Positions 1 to 5,465 of a stretch of DNA of 6,545 nucleotides are shown one piece after another (the stretch's first letter is position 1; every line of letters starts with the position of its first letter). Both the position numbers and the translations under genes were made by a program. Source of the stretch: Clostridia bacterium (GTDB taxonomy: Bacteria; Bacillota; Clostridia; Saccharofermentanales; UBA5734). The stretch lies in contig JAGPFK010000088.1 in assembly GCA_018056585.1 (NCBI GenBank), positions 1 to 6,545 of the forward strand, given 5' to 3'. The notes beneath the pieces are model-generated. The model saw only the letters and a list, made by a program, of their open reading frames with translations. It was not told where the DNA came from and did not search any database.

Positions 1-549
1 AATCTCCTCAAGTAAAACCATCAGGGCTTCACTGTTGCCCGGATCAAGGTTTCCGGTTGGCTCGTCGGCCAGAATGAGCATAGGATTGTTCACCATCGCC
101 CTGGCAATCGCCACACGTTGCTGCTCACCGCCGGACAGTTCCCAAGGTCGGGCCTTGGCTTTATCACGCAAACCAACGGTGCTGAGCACGATCGGAACAC
201 GGCGCCTTATAGCTGTCCGGGACGCGCCGACGATTTCCATCGCAAAAGCAACATTTTCATAGACGGTTTTGGTGTATATTAACCGGAAATCTTGAAAGAC
301 CATCCCGATATTCCGTCTCAAATAAGGAACCAAACCACGTCTAATATTCGAAATATCATAATGATCAATCAGAACATGACCACTGGTCGGCTGTTCTTCA
401 CAGGTCAGCAGTTTGATCAGTGTTGATTTACCGGCGCCGCTTCGACCGATCACAAAAACAAATTCGCCATCATCAATTGTAAAGCTAACATCTTTAAGCG
501 CGTGCGTTCCTGTTTGATATGTCATCGATACTTTGCGGAATTCGATCAA
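1..549 (-). CDS. ftsE: Cell division ABC transporter ATP-binding protein FtsE, N-terminal 183 residues, cut by window edge
   Basis: This is the cytoplasmic ATPase that, in known systems, pairs with the membrane protein FtsX to control peptidoglycan hydrolases at the division site or along the cell wall. Translating the minus strand from 549 gives an open frame to base 1. It shows Walker A GRSGAGKST (residues 35-43), the Q-loop in VFQDFRL (84-90, a strong FtsE hallmark), the signature LSGGEQQR (138-145) and Walker B LILADEPTGNLD (158-169). PYLRRNIG and KTVYENVAFAMEVVGAS-like stretches also fit FtsE. The family is about 228 aa, so roughly 45 residues including the H-loop lie outside. The start is TTG at 549-547, eight bases after GGAGG; no in-frame ATG lies between this site and residue 9, which is too far in. 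It follows the CdaR-type regulator by 30 bases with no terminator, suggesting co-transcription. Walker A has Arg where many homologues have Pro; this is not expected to abolish activity. ftsX would be expected just beyond the left edge. Confidence 0.93.
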   Translation of the reverse strand, partial: MIEFRKVSMTYQTGTHALKDVSFTIDDGEFVFVIGRSGAGKSTLIKLLTCEEQPTSGHVLIDHYDISNIRRGLVPYLRRNIGMVFQDFRLIYTKTVYENVAFAMEIVGASRTAIRRRVPIVLSTVGLRDKAKARPWELSGGEQQRVAIARAMVNNPMLILADEPTGNLDPGNSEALMVLLEEI

Positions 550-556
550 GGCCGAA

Positions 557-561
557 ACCTC
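557..561 (-). promoter_or_regulatory. Ribosome binding site deciding the TTG start of ftsE
   Basis: On the minus strand GGAGG stands about seven to eight bases before TTG at 549-547. This spacing is ideal for the TTG. The nearest upstream ATG (at the end of the regulator gene) is in a different frame, so the TTG start is the best supported one. Confidence 0.75.
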
Positions 562-579
562 CAGTCAGGCTATAAGTCA

Positions 580-1689
580 TTAACTATGCCACCATTTGCC
601 GCTTGCTGACTTGACAGCTGTCTTTTCCTGATGTTCTAGATATTTACGGACCATCGATGCTAGTTTAAAAAGAACGGCATCATCAAAGTTCCTAAGATCT
701 AGTCCGGTAATTTTTTGAACCTTATCCAAACGATAGACCAATGTGTTCCGATGAACGAACAACTGTCTGGATGTTTCACTGCCATTCAGGTTGTTTTCAA
801 AAAACTTCTGGATTGTCAGCAACGTTTCACTGTCCAGCGCTTCATAGGCACCTTTGGGGAAGACTTCGTCTAAAAACATCTGACATAAGGTAGGAGGCAG
901 TTGATAAATCAGCCGTCCAAGACCAAGACGGTCATACCGCATAATGTATCGGTCACTTTCAAAAATAGAACCAACCGTTAGAGCCAGTGAAGCTTCACGA
1001 TATGATTTTGCGATATCCTTCAGTGTTTCAGCCGGCAGGCCGATGCCAATATGAACCTTGGCCATGGATTCCGCATTCAGGTTATCCAGAATCTGGTTGG
1101 CCATTTCATCTACTAAAGCCGGGTTGTCCCGCGGGTACTCCGTCAATAAAACAATCGTTTCTTCATCCATGGGAAGAATGTAATGATTGCGGCGATCCGG
1201 GAAAAGATTTTCAAGTATCTCAATACAGTCTGTTTCCTCTGCCTGTTCAAAACGAATTAAATAAGCAATCCGCGGTAAGGTGTACGGTATTTTAAATTCA
1301 CGAGCTTTAAGCGGAATATCACCAGGCAGTTCATTTTCAAGCAAGACGTTTTTCAAAAATGCCTCGCGCTCTGCGTCTGAATTGCGTTCCCTGAGCGCCG
1401 CTGAGATCCATCGGCAAAGCAAATCGAGATAAGTGCGCGAAGTATTGTCCGTTCCATCGATAAAACAAATGGCCGTCATTCTTTCATTGGCCGGCAACCG
1501 CATGTAGGTCCGGCCATACGTAACAGTTGCCGTATCATCAGACAGGATGACCGTTCGGGCCGAAGGGTCTTCGGTTCCTTCAAGGTCTTCATCCGTACAG
1601 GCAATGATAATCCCGTCTGGATCAAGAACGCCGGCAACTTTATCCAAAAAAGCAGACGCCTCCCTGATGCATCTTTTAATTTCTTCCAT
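580..1689 (-). CDS. CdaR/PucR-type transcriptional regulator with C-terminal helix-turn-helix
   Basis: This is a likely DNA-binding regulator of the family that includes the sugar-diacid regulator CdaR and the purine regulator PucR; its ligand is unknown. From the chosen start it is 369 aa. Residues about 1-100 resemble a small sensor domain of PAS/diacid-recognition type (LDPDGIIIACTD at 22-33, ICFIDGTD at 74-81). Residues about 135-255 fit the degenerate middle domain of this family, with VHIGIG at 212-217. The C-terminal end carries the diagnostic helix-turn-helix, SETSRQLFVHRNTLVYRL followed by ITGLDLRNFDDAVLFKLA (304-344). An in-frame ATG at 1725 would add 12 residues, but ATG 1689 has GGAAGG nine bases upstream and gives a natural MEEI start. 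It lies between ugpC and ftsE on the same strand: 229 bases after ugpC, 30 before ftsE. A role in controlling ugpC or carbohydrate uptake is only inferred from position. The tail KWWHS is unremarkable. The family call is firm; the specific role is not. Confidence 0.9.
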   Translation of the reverse strand: MEEIKRCIREASAFLDKVAGVLDPDGIIIACTDEDLEGTEDPSARTVILSDDTATVTYGRTYMRLPANERMTAICFIDGTDNTSRTYLDLLCRWISAALRERNSDAEREAFLKNVLLENELPGDIPLKAREFKIPYTLPRIAYLIRFEQAEETDCIEILENLFPDRRNHYILPMDEETIVLLTEYPRDNPALVDEMANQILDNLNAESMAKVHIGIGLPAETLKDIAKSYREASLALTVGSIFESDRYIMRYDRLGLGRLIYQLPPTLCQMFLDEVFPKGAYEALDSETLLTIQKFFENNLNGSETSRQLFVHRNTLVYRLDKVQKITGLDLRNFDDAVLFKLASMVRKYLEHQEKTAVKSASGKWWHS

Positions 1690-1753
1690 AAAATAACACC
1701 TTCCTATCGCGGCAGATCGAAGCATGCATATAAAAGCAAGCTATCTTTATCAT

Positions 1754-1782
1754 ATATTATCTTTTTCTGATTGATGTTTCAA
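1754..1782 (-). promoter_or_regulatory. Candidate sigma-A promoter for the CdaR/PucR-type regulator (and ftsE)
   Basis: On the minus strand TTGAAA (1782-1777) and TAATAT (1759-1754) are separated by exactly 17 bases. A start near 1747 would leave a leader of about 55-60 bases before the ATG at 1689. The site lies downstream of the hairpin that follows ugpC, so the regulator could be expressed independently of ugpC. Both hexamers deviate from consensus and the region is AT-rich, so this is a candidate only. Confidence 0.45.
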
Positions 1783-1846
1783 GGATATGACAAGATCATG
1801 AATTTTCTTGCAGTTAAATTTCAAATCAAACCATTCCATTAACTTG

Positions 1847-1897
1847 AAAAGAGGACATCCTCCCTGTGCGACGACACGCAGGCAGGATGCCCTCCTT
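1847..1897 (-). terminator. Large hairpin after ugpC, probable intrinsic terminator
   Basis: Read as minus-strand RNA, the arms at 1897-1884 and 1861-1848 pair over 14 positions, with two G-U pairs. The 22 bases between them hold a second stem (CCUGCGUG against CGCACAGG with one mismatch) closed by a UCGU loop, making one long stem of about 20 pairs. The run of U after the stem is only four long and partly inside the stem, so termination may be incomplete. Read on the plus strand the two G-U pairs become A-C mismatches, which argues that the structure serves the minus-strand transcript ending 22 bases upstream, i.e. ugpC. Confidence 0.72.
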
Positions 1898-1918
1898 AAA
1901 AGCTTGTTTAAACTGAGA

Positions 1919-3034
1919 TTAGCTCTGGATAACCAGCTCTGTTTCTTTATCAAACAGATGGACACGATTGCCATCAATAGCCAGTGCGGCTATGTCACCA
2001 ACTTTTGAGCGGCTGATGGTCGGGTCAACACGGGCAATCAAGTTGTTCTCATTGGCCACGGTCACATACAGATAAGTCTCAGCACCCAGCATTTCAACAA
2101 CATCAACATGTGCCGGGAATCTTGTCTCAGGATGCTGCTCGACAAAGCGCACGTCATCTGTGATGGCCTCCGGTCGAACACCCATAATAACTTCTTTGCC
2201 GTCATAAGCTTTCACTTCAGGTGTTGAATATTTTTTCGGCAGCGCAATACGAATTTCACTAAAGGTCAAAAAGACATCATCGCCATTGACTTGCAGTTCC
2301 GCATTAATGAAGTTCATCGGCGGCATACCAATAAAGCCGGCAACAAAAGTGTTTACAGGATGGAGGTACAGATTGGTCGGATCGTCAATCTGCTGGATAA
2401 AGCCATCTTTCATAACGACAATGCGGGTACCCATTGTCATGGCCTCTGTCTGGTCGTGTGTCACATAGATGATGGTGGTCTGAAGGCGTTGATGCAGCTT
2501 GGTAATTTCAACACGCATCTGAACACGCAGCTTAGCGTCAAGGTTAGAAAGCGGCTCATCCATCAGGAAGACTTTCGGGTCACGGACAATCGCACGGCCA
2601 AGAGCAACACGCTGGCGCTGACCACCTGAAAGAGCTTTTGGTTTTCTGTCAAGCAGGTGTTCGATTTCAAGGATTCTAGCGGCCTCTGCCACACGGCGTT
2701 TGATCTCATCTTTTGGAACCTTGCGAAGCTTTAAGCCAAAAGCCATGTTGTCAAAAACCGTCATATGCGGATACAGGGCATAGTTCTGGAAAACCATTGC
2801 AATGTCTCTGTCTTTTGGCTGAACATCATTGACAAGCTTATCACCAATGTAGATTTCTCCTTCGGTGATTTCTTCGAGGCCCGCAATCATACGCAATGTC
2901 GTCGATTTACCGCAGCCGGAAGGACCAACCAGAATAATAAATTCTTTGTCTTCAATGTCGATGCTAAAATCGCTGACAGCCATCACGCCGCCTTCATATC
3001 TTTTGTATACGTTCTTCAGTGATACGTTTGCCAT
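1919..3034 (-). CDS. ugpC: Carbohydrate ABC transporter ATP-binding protein, UgpC/MsmK/MalK family
   Basis: This is the cytoplasmic ATPase that powers sugar importers of the MalK/UgpC/MsmX group (CUT1 class); the substrate cannot be told from this subunit. The 371 residues match the family's usual 360-375. Visible motifs are Walker A GPSGCGKST (37-45), Q-loop VFQNYALYPHMTV (81-93), signature LSGGQRQR (135-142), Walker B VFLMDEPLSNLDAKLR (155-170) and H-loop YVTHDQTEAMT (190-200). The C-terminal part, from about 237, is the regulatory TOBE/OB region, with GVRPE at 285-289 and VDVVEMLGAETYLYV at 310-324. The ATG has GGAGG six bases upstream. No permease or binding-protein gene lies in the window; its upstream neighbour is the divergent argC and downstream is a CdaR/PucR-type regulator. 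Standalone ATPases of this family (MsmX of Bacillus subtilis) are known to energise several transporters, so a shared role is plausible. The symbol msmX or msmK would serve equally well. Confidence 0.95.
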   Translation of the reverse strand: MANVSLKNVYKRYEGGVMAVSDFSIDIEDKEFIILVGPSGCGKSTTLRMIAGLEEITEGEIYIGDKLVNDVQPKDRDIAMVFQNYALYPHMTVFDNMAFGLKLRKVPKDEIKRRVAEAARILEIEHLLDRKPKALSGGQRQRVALGRAIVRDPKVFLMDEPLSNLDAKLRVQMRVEITKLHQRLQTTIIYVTHDQTEAMTMGTRIVVMKDGFIQQIDDPTNLYLHPVNTFVAGFIGMPPMNFINAELQVNGDDVFLTFSEIRIALPKKYSTPEVKAYDGKEVIMGVRPEAITDDVRFVEQHPETRFPAHVDVVEMLGAETYLYVTVANENNLIARVDPTISRSKVGDIAALAIDGNRVHLFDKETELVIQS

Positions 3035-3090
3035 ACTTTACCTCCACATTATTTAACAGAGCATGTTCTGAGCGTTCCGCTCGTATATAG

Positions 3091-3099
3091 ACTATACCA
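3091..3099 (-). promoter_or_regulatory. Candidate extended -10 promoter for ugpC
   Basis: On the minus strand the sequence reads TGGTATAGT, an extended -10 element (TG, one base, TATAGT). A start near 3084 gives a leader of about 50 bases before the ugpC ATG at 3034. No good -35 hexamer is found at 16-18 bases, which is typical of extended -10 promoters. The near-palindrome at 3106-3117 would lie in its -35 region. Confidence 0.5.
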
Positions 3100-3151
3100 C
3101 TTGCTGTTTCCGAAAACTAGGGGCCAAATTTAACAAATGTTACCATCAAAT

Positions 3152-3183
3152 TTTGTCAAACCGGTGGCAGGGGGATTGACAAA
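3152..3183. repeat. Perfect 8-bp inverted repeat TTTGTCAA / TTGACAAA with 16-bp spacer
   Basis: The arms at 3152-3159 and 3176-3183 are exact reverse complements, 24 bp from start to start. They lie about 70-100 bp upstream of the inferred ugpC start. Each arm contains a TTGACA hexamer pointing outward, but no matching -10 box sits at 16-18 bases on either side, so paired promoters are not supported. A regulator binding site is possible. Confidence 0.4.
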
Positions 3184-3327
3184 TGCGACAATTTATCTTT
3201 TCCTATTTTAGTTAAACTGCCCACATCGGACCTCCACCAAGCCATTTTTTCATTTTGAACCCTTTTCCGATCTGTTGAGCATTGACCTGATACGGTATAA
3301 TCATAGCACAGAAGTGGTTTTGTAACA

Positions 3328-3343
3328 ATGATCTGCTGATCAT
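3328..3343. repeat. Inverted repeat ATGATC-TGCT-GATCAT upstream of argC
   Basis: Two perfect 6-bp arms flank a 4-base loop. It lies just downstream of a TATAAT box (3296-3301) and about 20 bp upstream of the argC -35 hexamer. It could be an operator or a weak RNA hairpin if transcription began at the upstream box. There is no U run, so it is not a terminator. Confidence 0.4.
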
Positions 3344-3363
3344 GAGACAAAGTTAAAAAAGAC

Positions 3364-3392
3364 TTGATTGATGATTTATTATGCATTATAAT
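3364..3392 (+). promoter_or_regulatory. Probable sigma-A promoter of the arginine operon
   Basis: TTGATT (3364-3369) and a consensus TATAAT (3387-3392) are separated by exactly 17 bases. A start near 3399 leaves a short leader of about 33 bases before argC. The -10 box lies inside the ArgR-like palindrome, so repressor binding would block RNA polymerase. Confidence 0.75.
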
Positions 3393-3397
3393 GCATA
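3380..3397. promoter_or_regulatory. Candidate ArgR/AhrC operator (ARG box), perfect 18-bp palindrome
   Basis: TATGCATTATAATGCATA is its own reverse complement over all 18 bases. It fits the ARG box pattern (TGAAT, four A/T bases, ATTCA) except for one symmetrical substitution in each half (C and G in place of A and T). Its position over the -10 box of the first arginine gene is where arginine repressors of this family act. Only one clear box is seen, whereas strong arg operators often have two. Palindromes with ATGCAT arms are also bound by NsrR-type repressors with a different spacing, which is less likely here. Confidence 0.65.
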
Positions 3398-3431
3398 TTT
3401 ATTAGCAATCTGAAGGAAAGAGGATGGAAAG

Positions 3432-4487
3432 ATGAGAAACCTTCCAAGAATTGGTGTTGTCGGCGCGACCGGTTATGTTGGGGTGGAACTGGTTCGGCTT
3501 TTGTCAGGACATCCCGGCCTGACTCTTTCAAAATTAGTCTCGCACACCTATGTTGCCCAACGGATGTCCGATGTTTACCCTGCTTTTTCAAAAATTGTTG
3601 ATCTTCCATTAGAAGAACTCAATCCAGATCAATTGGCCGAATCATGTGACCTTGTCATAACGGCTTTGCCACATGGTGTATCAGCCACAGTTGTTCCAGA
3701 ACTTCTGTCACGAGGATTACGGGTTCTTGACCACAGCGGAGATTTTCGATACCGGGATGTTGACTCCTATGAAAAAGTCTATCAACGCAGCCATCCCTGT
3801 CCCGAATTGTTGAAAGAAGCCGTCTATGGCCTTCCGGAACTGTATCGTGATGAAATTCAAAAGGCCAGACTTGTCGCTAATCCAGGGTGCTACCCTACCT
3901 GCTCATTACTTGCTCTGATGCCGCTTCTGAAAAACAGGCTGATCAAAAAAGAAGGGATCATTATTGATGCTGTTTCAGGCATCAGTGGCGCCGGGCGCAA
4001 ATCAGACGTTGCTTATTCCTTTTGTGAAACACAGGAAAGTCTGAAGGCCTATGGTGTTGTGGGGCATCGGCACACCAGTGAAATTGAACAAGAATGCGGC
4101 CGGCTGGCCGGTTTAAGTGAACCTTTGCCCGTCACCTTTACGCCACATCTGGCGCCTCTAAAGCGCGGCATGTTAGCAACCGTCTATACGGATCTGATGC
4201 CGGACAGAGACCCTTCTGAGCTGCAATCGGCGTATCAGCAAGCGTACCAGAATGAATGGTTTATCCGACTGCTTCCATCGGGAACTTCTCCGGATACGCG
4301 TCAGGTTGCCTGTTCGAATTTTGCCGATATAGCGGTTTTTTATGATGAAAAAACGCATAAAGTCAAAACACTTTGCGCCCTTGATAATCTTGGCAAAGGA
4401 GCCGCATCTCAGGCTATTCAAACCATTAATTTAATGTTTGGGTTAAAGGAAAACTGCGGTTTATGTCTGCCTGGTCAACCTTTATAA
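3432..4487 (+). CDS. argC: N-acetyl-gamma-glutamyl-phosphate reductase
   Basis: ArgC reduces N-acetylglutamyl phosphate with NADPH to N-acetylglutamate semialdehyde, the third step of arginine synthesis, in the cytoplasm. The 351 residues match the family's usual 340-350. The N-terminal nucleotide-binding motif GVVGATGYVGVELVRLL is at 8-24. The catalytic cysteine is Cys153 in NPGCYPT, and the catalytic histidine is His214 in GHRHTSE. HLAPLKRGML (239-248) and the closing VKTLCALDNLGKGAASQAIQ (311-330) are typical of ArgC. The start is ATG 3432, eight bases after AGAGG; a nearby ATG at 3424 is in another frame and stops after three codons. It is the first gene of the operon, followed by argB after 35 bases. 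The promoter carries an ArgR-like palindrome, so arginine repression is expected. Confidence 0.98.
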   Translation: MRNLPRIGVVGATGYVGVELVRLLSGHPGLTLSKLVSHTYVAQRMSDVYPAFSKIVDLPLEELNPDQLAESCDLVITALPHGVSATVVPELLSRGLRVLDHSGDFRYRDVDSYEKVYQRSHPCPELLKEAVYGLPELYRDEIQKARLVANPGCYPTCSLLALMPLLKNRLIKKEGIIIDAVSGISGAGRKSDVAYSFCETQESLKAYGVVGHRHTSEIEQECGRLAGLSEPLPVTFTPHLAPLKRGMLATVYTDLMPDRDPSELQSAYQQAYQNEWFIRLLPSGTSPDTRQVACSNFADIAVFYDEKTHKVKTLCALDNLGKGAASQAIQTINLMFGLKENCGLCLPGQPL

Positions 4488-4522
4488 CAAGAGGAAGCAG
4501 CCCTGCTGGAAAGAAGGAAAAC

Positions 4523-5425
4523 ATGGAAAACCTTTCTGTCAATGAAATTAACAATATCATCGCTAAAGCCGAAATCCTCGTTGAAGTGCTGCCTTATATC
4601 CAAAGCTTTTCCGGCAAAACAGTTGTCATCAAATATGGCGGCAACGCCATGATCAATGAGGAACTCAAAAACCAGGTCATGGAAGACATCACATTGCTTA
4701 AATTTATCGGCATCAATCCGGTCGTCGTTCATGGTGGCGGGCCTGACATCAGTGCAATGCTCGAAAAGTTATCGATCTCCTCAAAATTTCATGACGGTCT
4801 CCGCGTGACAGATGCAGAGACCATGTCGGTTGTTCAGATGGTGCTTATTGGAAAAACAAATAAAGAAATCGTTTCCAGACTAAATCAGCATGGAGCTAAG
4901 GCCATTGGAATCTGCGGTATTGACGGTCAGTTGATTGAATGTGAAAAAATAAAAAGTGACCATGATGGCAAACCGATCGATATTGGTTATGTTGGTCAGA
5001 TTGTGCGCATAAACACGCGCGTTCTGGAAATGTTAGCCAATGACGAATATATTCCGGTTGTCGCGCCTATTGGCATAGGAAGAAACGGTGAGAGTTACAA
5101 CATCAATGCAGATACAGTAGCCGGAGAAATTGCTGCCGCGCTCAAGGCTGAAAAACTGATCACCTTGACAGATGTAGAAGGTGTTAAAATCAAAAATGAA
5201 TGCGGAGAAGACGTTGTCATTTCGACTTTAAATGAAAGCGATATACAGAACTTAATTCAGCGTGGCGTGATCAGCGGAGGCATGATTCCCAAGGTCATCG
5301 GTTGCCTGGAAACCGTCAAGCGAGGCGTTGGCCGGGCTCACATTATCGACGGGCGCATCCCGCATTGTCTATTGCTTGAAATTTTCACGGACAAGGGCAT
5401 TGGAACCATGATTACCCACGAATGA
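4523..5425 (+). CDS. argB: N-acetylglutamate kinase, arginine-sensitive type
   Basis: ArgB phosphorylates N-acetylglutamate with ATP, the second and usually controlled step of arginine synthesis. Of 300 residues, the first 30 or so form an extra helix (AEILVEVLPYIQSFSGKTVV) that in known arginine-inhibited kinases links dimers into a hexameric ring; the shorter, insensitive E. coli enzyme (about 258 aa) lacks it. Active-site motifs are VIKYGGNAM (35-43, with Lys37), VVVHGGGPDI (67-76), GLRVTD (92-97, Arg94), NINADTVAGEIA (193-204) and ISGGMIPKV (250-258, Lys257). The C-terminal HIIDGRIPHCLLLEIFTDKGIGTMI is also of the sensitive type. An in-frame ATG at 4463 would add 20 residues overlapping argC and unlike the family. 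ATG 4523 has AGAAGGA four bases upstream and is preferred. It follows argC by 35 bases and precedes argD by 40 bases. argJ, often found between argC and argB, is not there. Confidence 0.98.
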   Translation: MENLSVNEINNIIAKAEILVEVLPYIQSFSGKTVVIKYGGNAMINEELKNQVMEDITLLKFIGINPVVVHGGGPDISAMLEKLSISSKFHDGLRVTDAETMSVVQMVLIGKTNKEIVSRLNQHGAKAIGICGIDGQLIECEKIKSDHDGKPIDIGYVGQIVRINTRVLEMLANDEYIPVVAPIGIGRNGESYNINADTVAGEIAAALKAEKLITLTDVEGVKIKNECGEDVVISTLNESDIQNLIQRGVISGGMIPKVIGCLETVKRGVGRAHIIDGRIPHCLLLEIFTDKGIGTMITHE

Positions 5426-5465
5426 ATAGGCTTATGGTTTCCTGTGTTCATTGAGAGGAGTTTTC

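Larger units (their letters stand above)
3035..3431. other. Divergent intergenic control region between ugpC and argC
   Basis: This 397-base gap has no supportable gene. From left to right it holds the ugpC ribosome binding site (CCTCC at 3041-3045), a short hairpin GAGCG-TTC-CGCTC (3070-3082), a candidate ugpC promoter (3091-3099) and a near-palindrome GTTTCCGAAAAC (3106-3117). Further right are a palindrome TAACA-AA-TGTTA (3131-3142), an inverted repeat of TTTGTCAA (3152-3183), a TATAAT box (3296-3301), an inverted repeat ATGATC-TGCT-GATCAT (3328-3343) and the argC promoter with its operator (3364-3397). The stretch 3190-3270 shows no clear signal. Its length and number of dyads are more than two simple promoters need. 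Confidence 0.7.

Noticed and set aside
987..1295. Plus-strand 102-residue open frame inside the regulator gene
   Set aside because: It lies wholly antisense to a well-supported gene, has no convincing start signal, and is a composition shadow.
1750..1977. Minus-strand 75-residue open frame across the end of ugpC
   Set aside because: It runs in another frame through the ugpC end, the terminator hairpin and the regulator's promoter, and its sequence resembles no known protein.
3152..3183. Back-to-back promoters from the two TTGACA hexamers
   Set aside because: Neither hexamer has a usable -10 box at 15-19 bases.
3209..3232. Minus-strand GGAGG followed by ATG and a four-codon frame, near a possible long-range stem with 3162-3169
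   Set aside because: The frame stops at once, the pairing needs two bulges over about 45 bases, and no riboswitch or leader class was recognised.
3156..3386. Minus-strand 76-residue open frame in the divergent gap
   Set aside because: It overlaps the argC promoter and operator, has no good ribosome binding site at its start and shows no recognisable protein features.
3300..3431. T-box or other riboswitch ahead of argC
   Set aside because: No T-box sequence, no terminator/antiterminator pair and only a short leader from the best promoter.
4491..4512. AGCAG-CC-CTGCT hairpin between argC and argB
   Set aside because: The loop is too small for a stable stem and no U run follows; the genes look co-transcribed.
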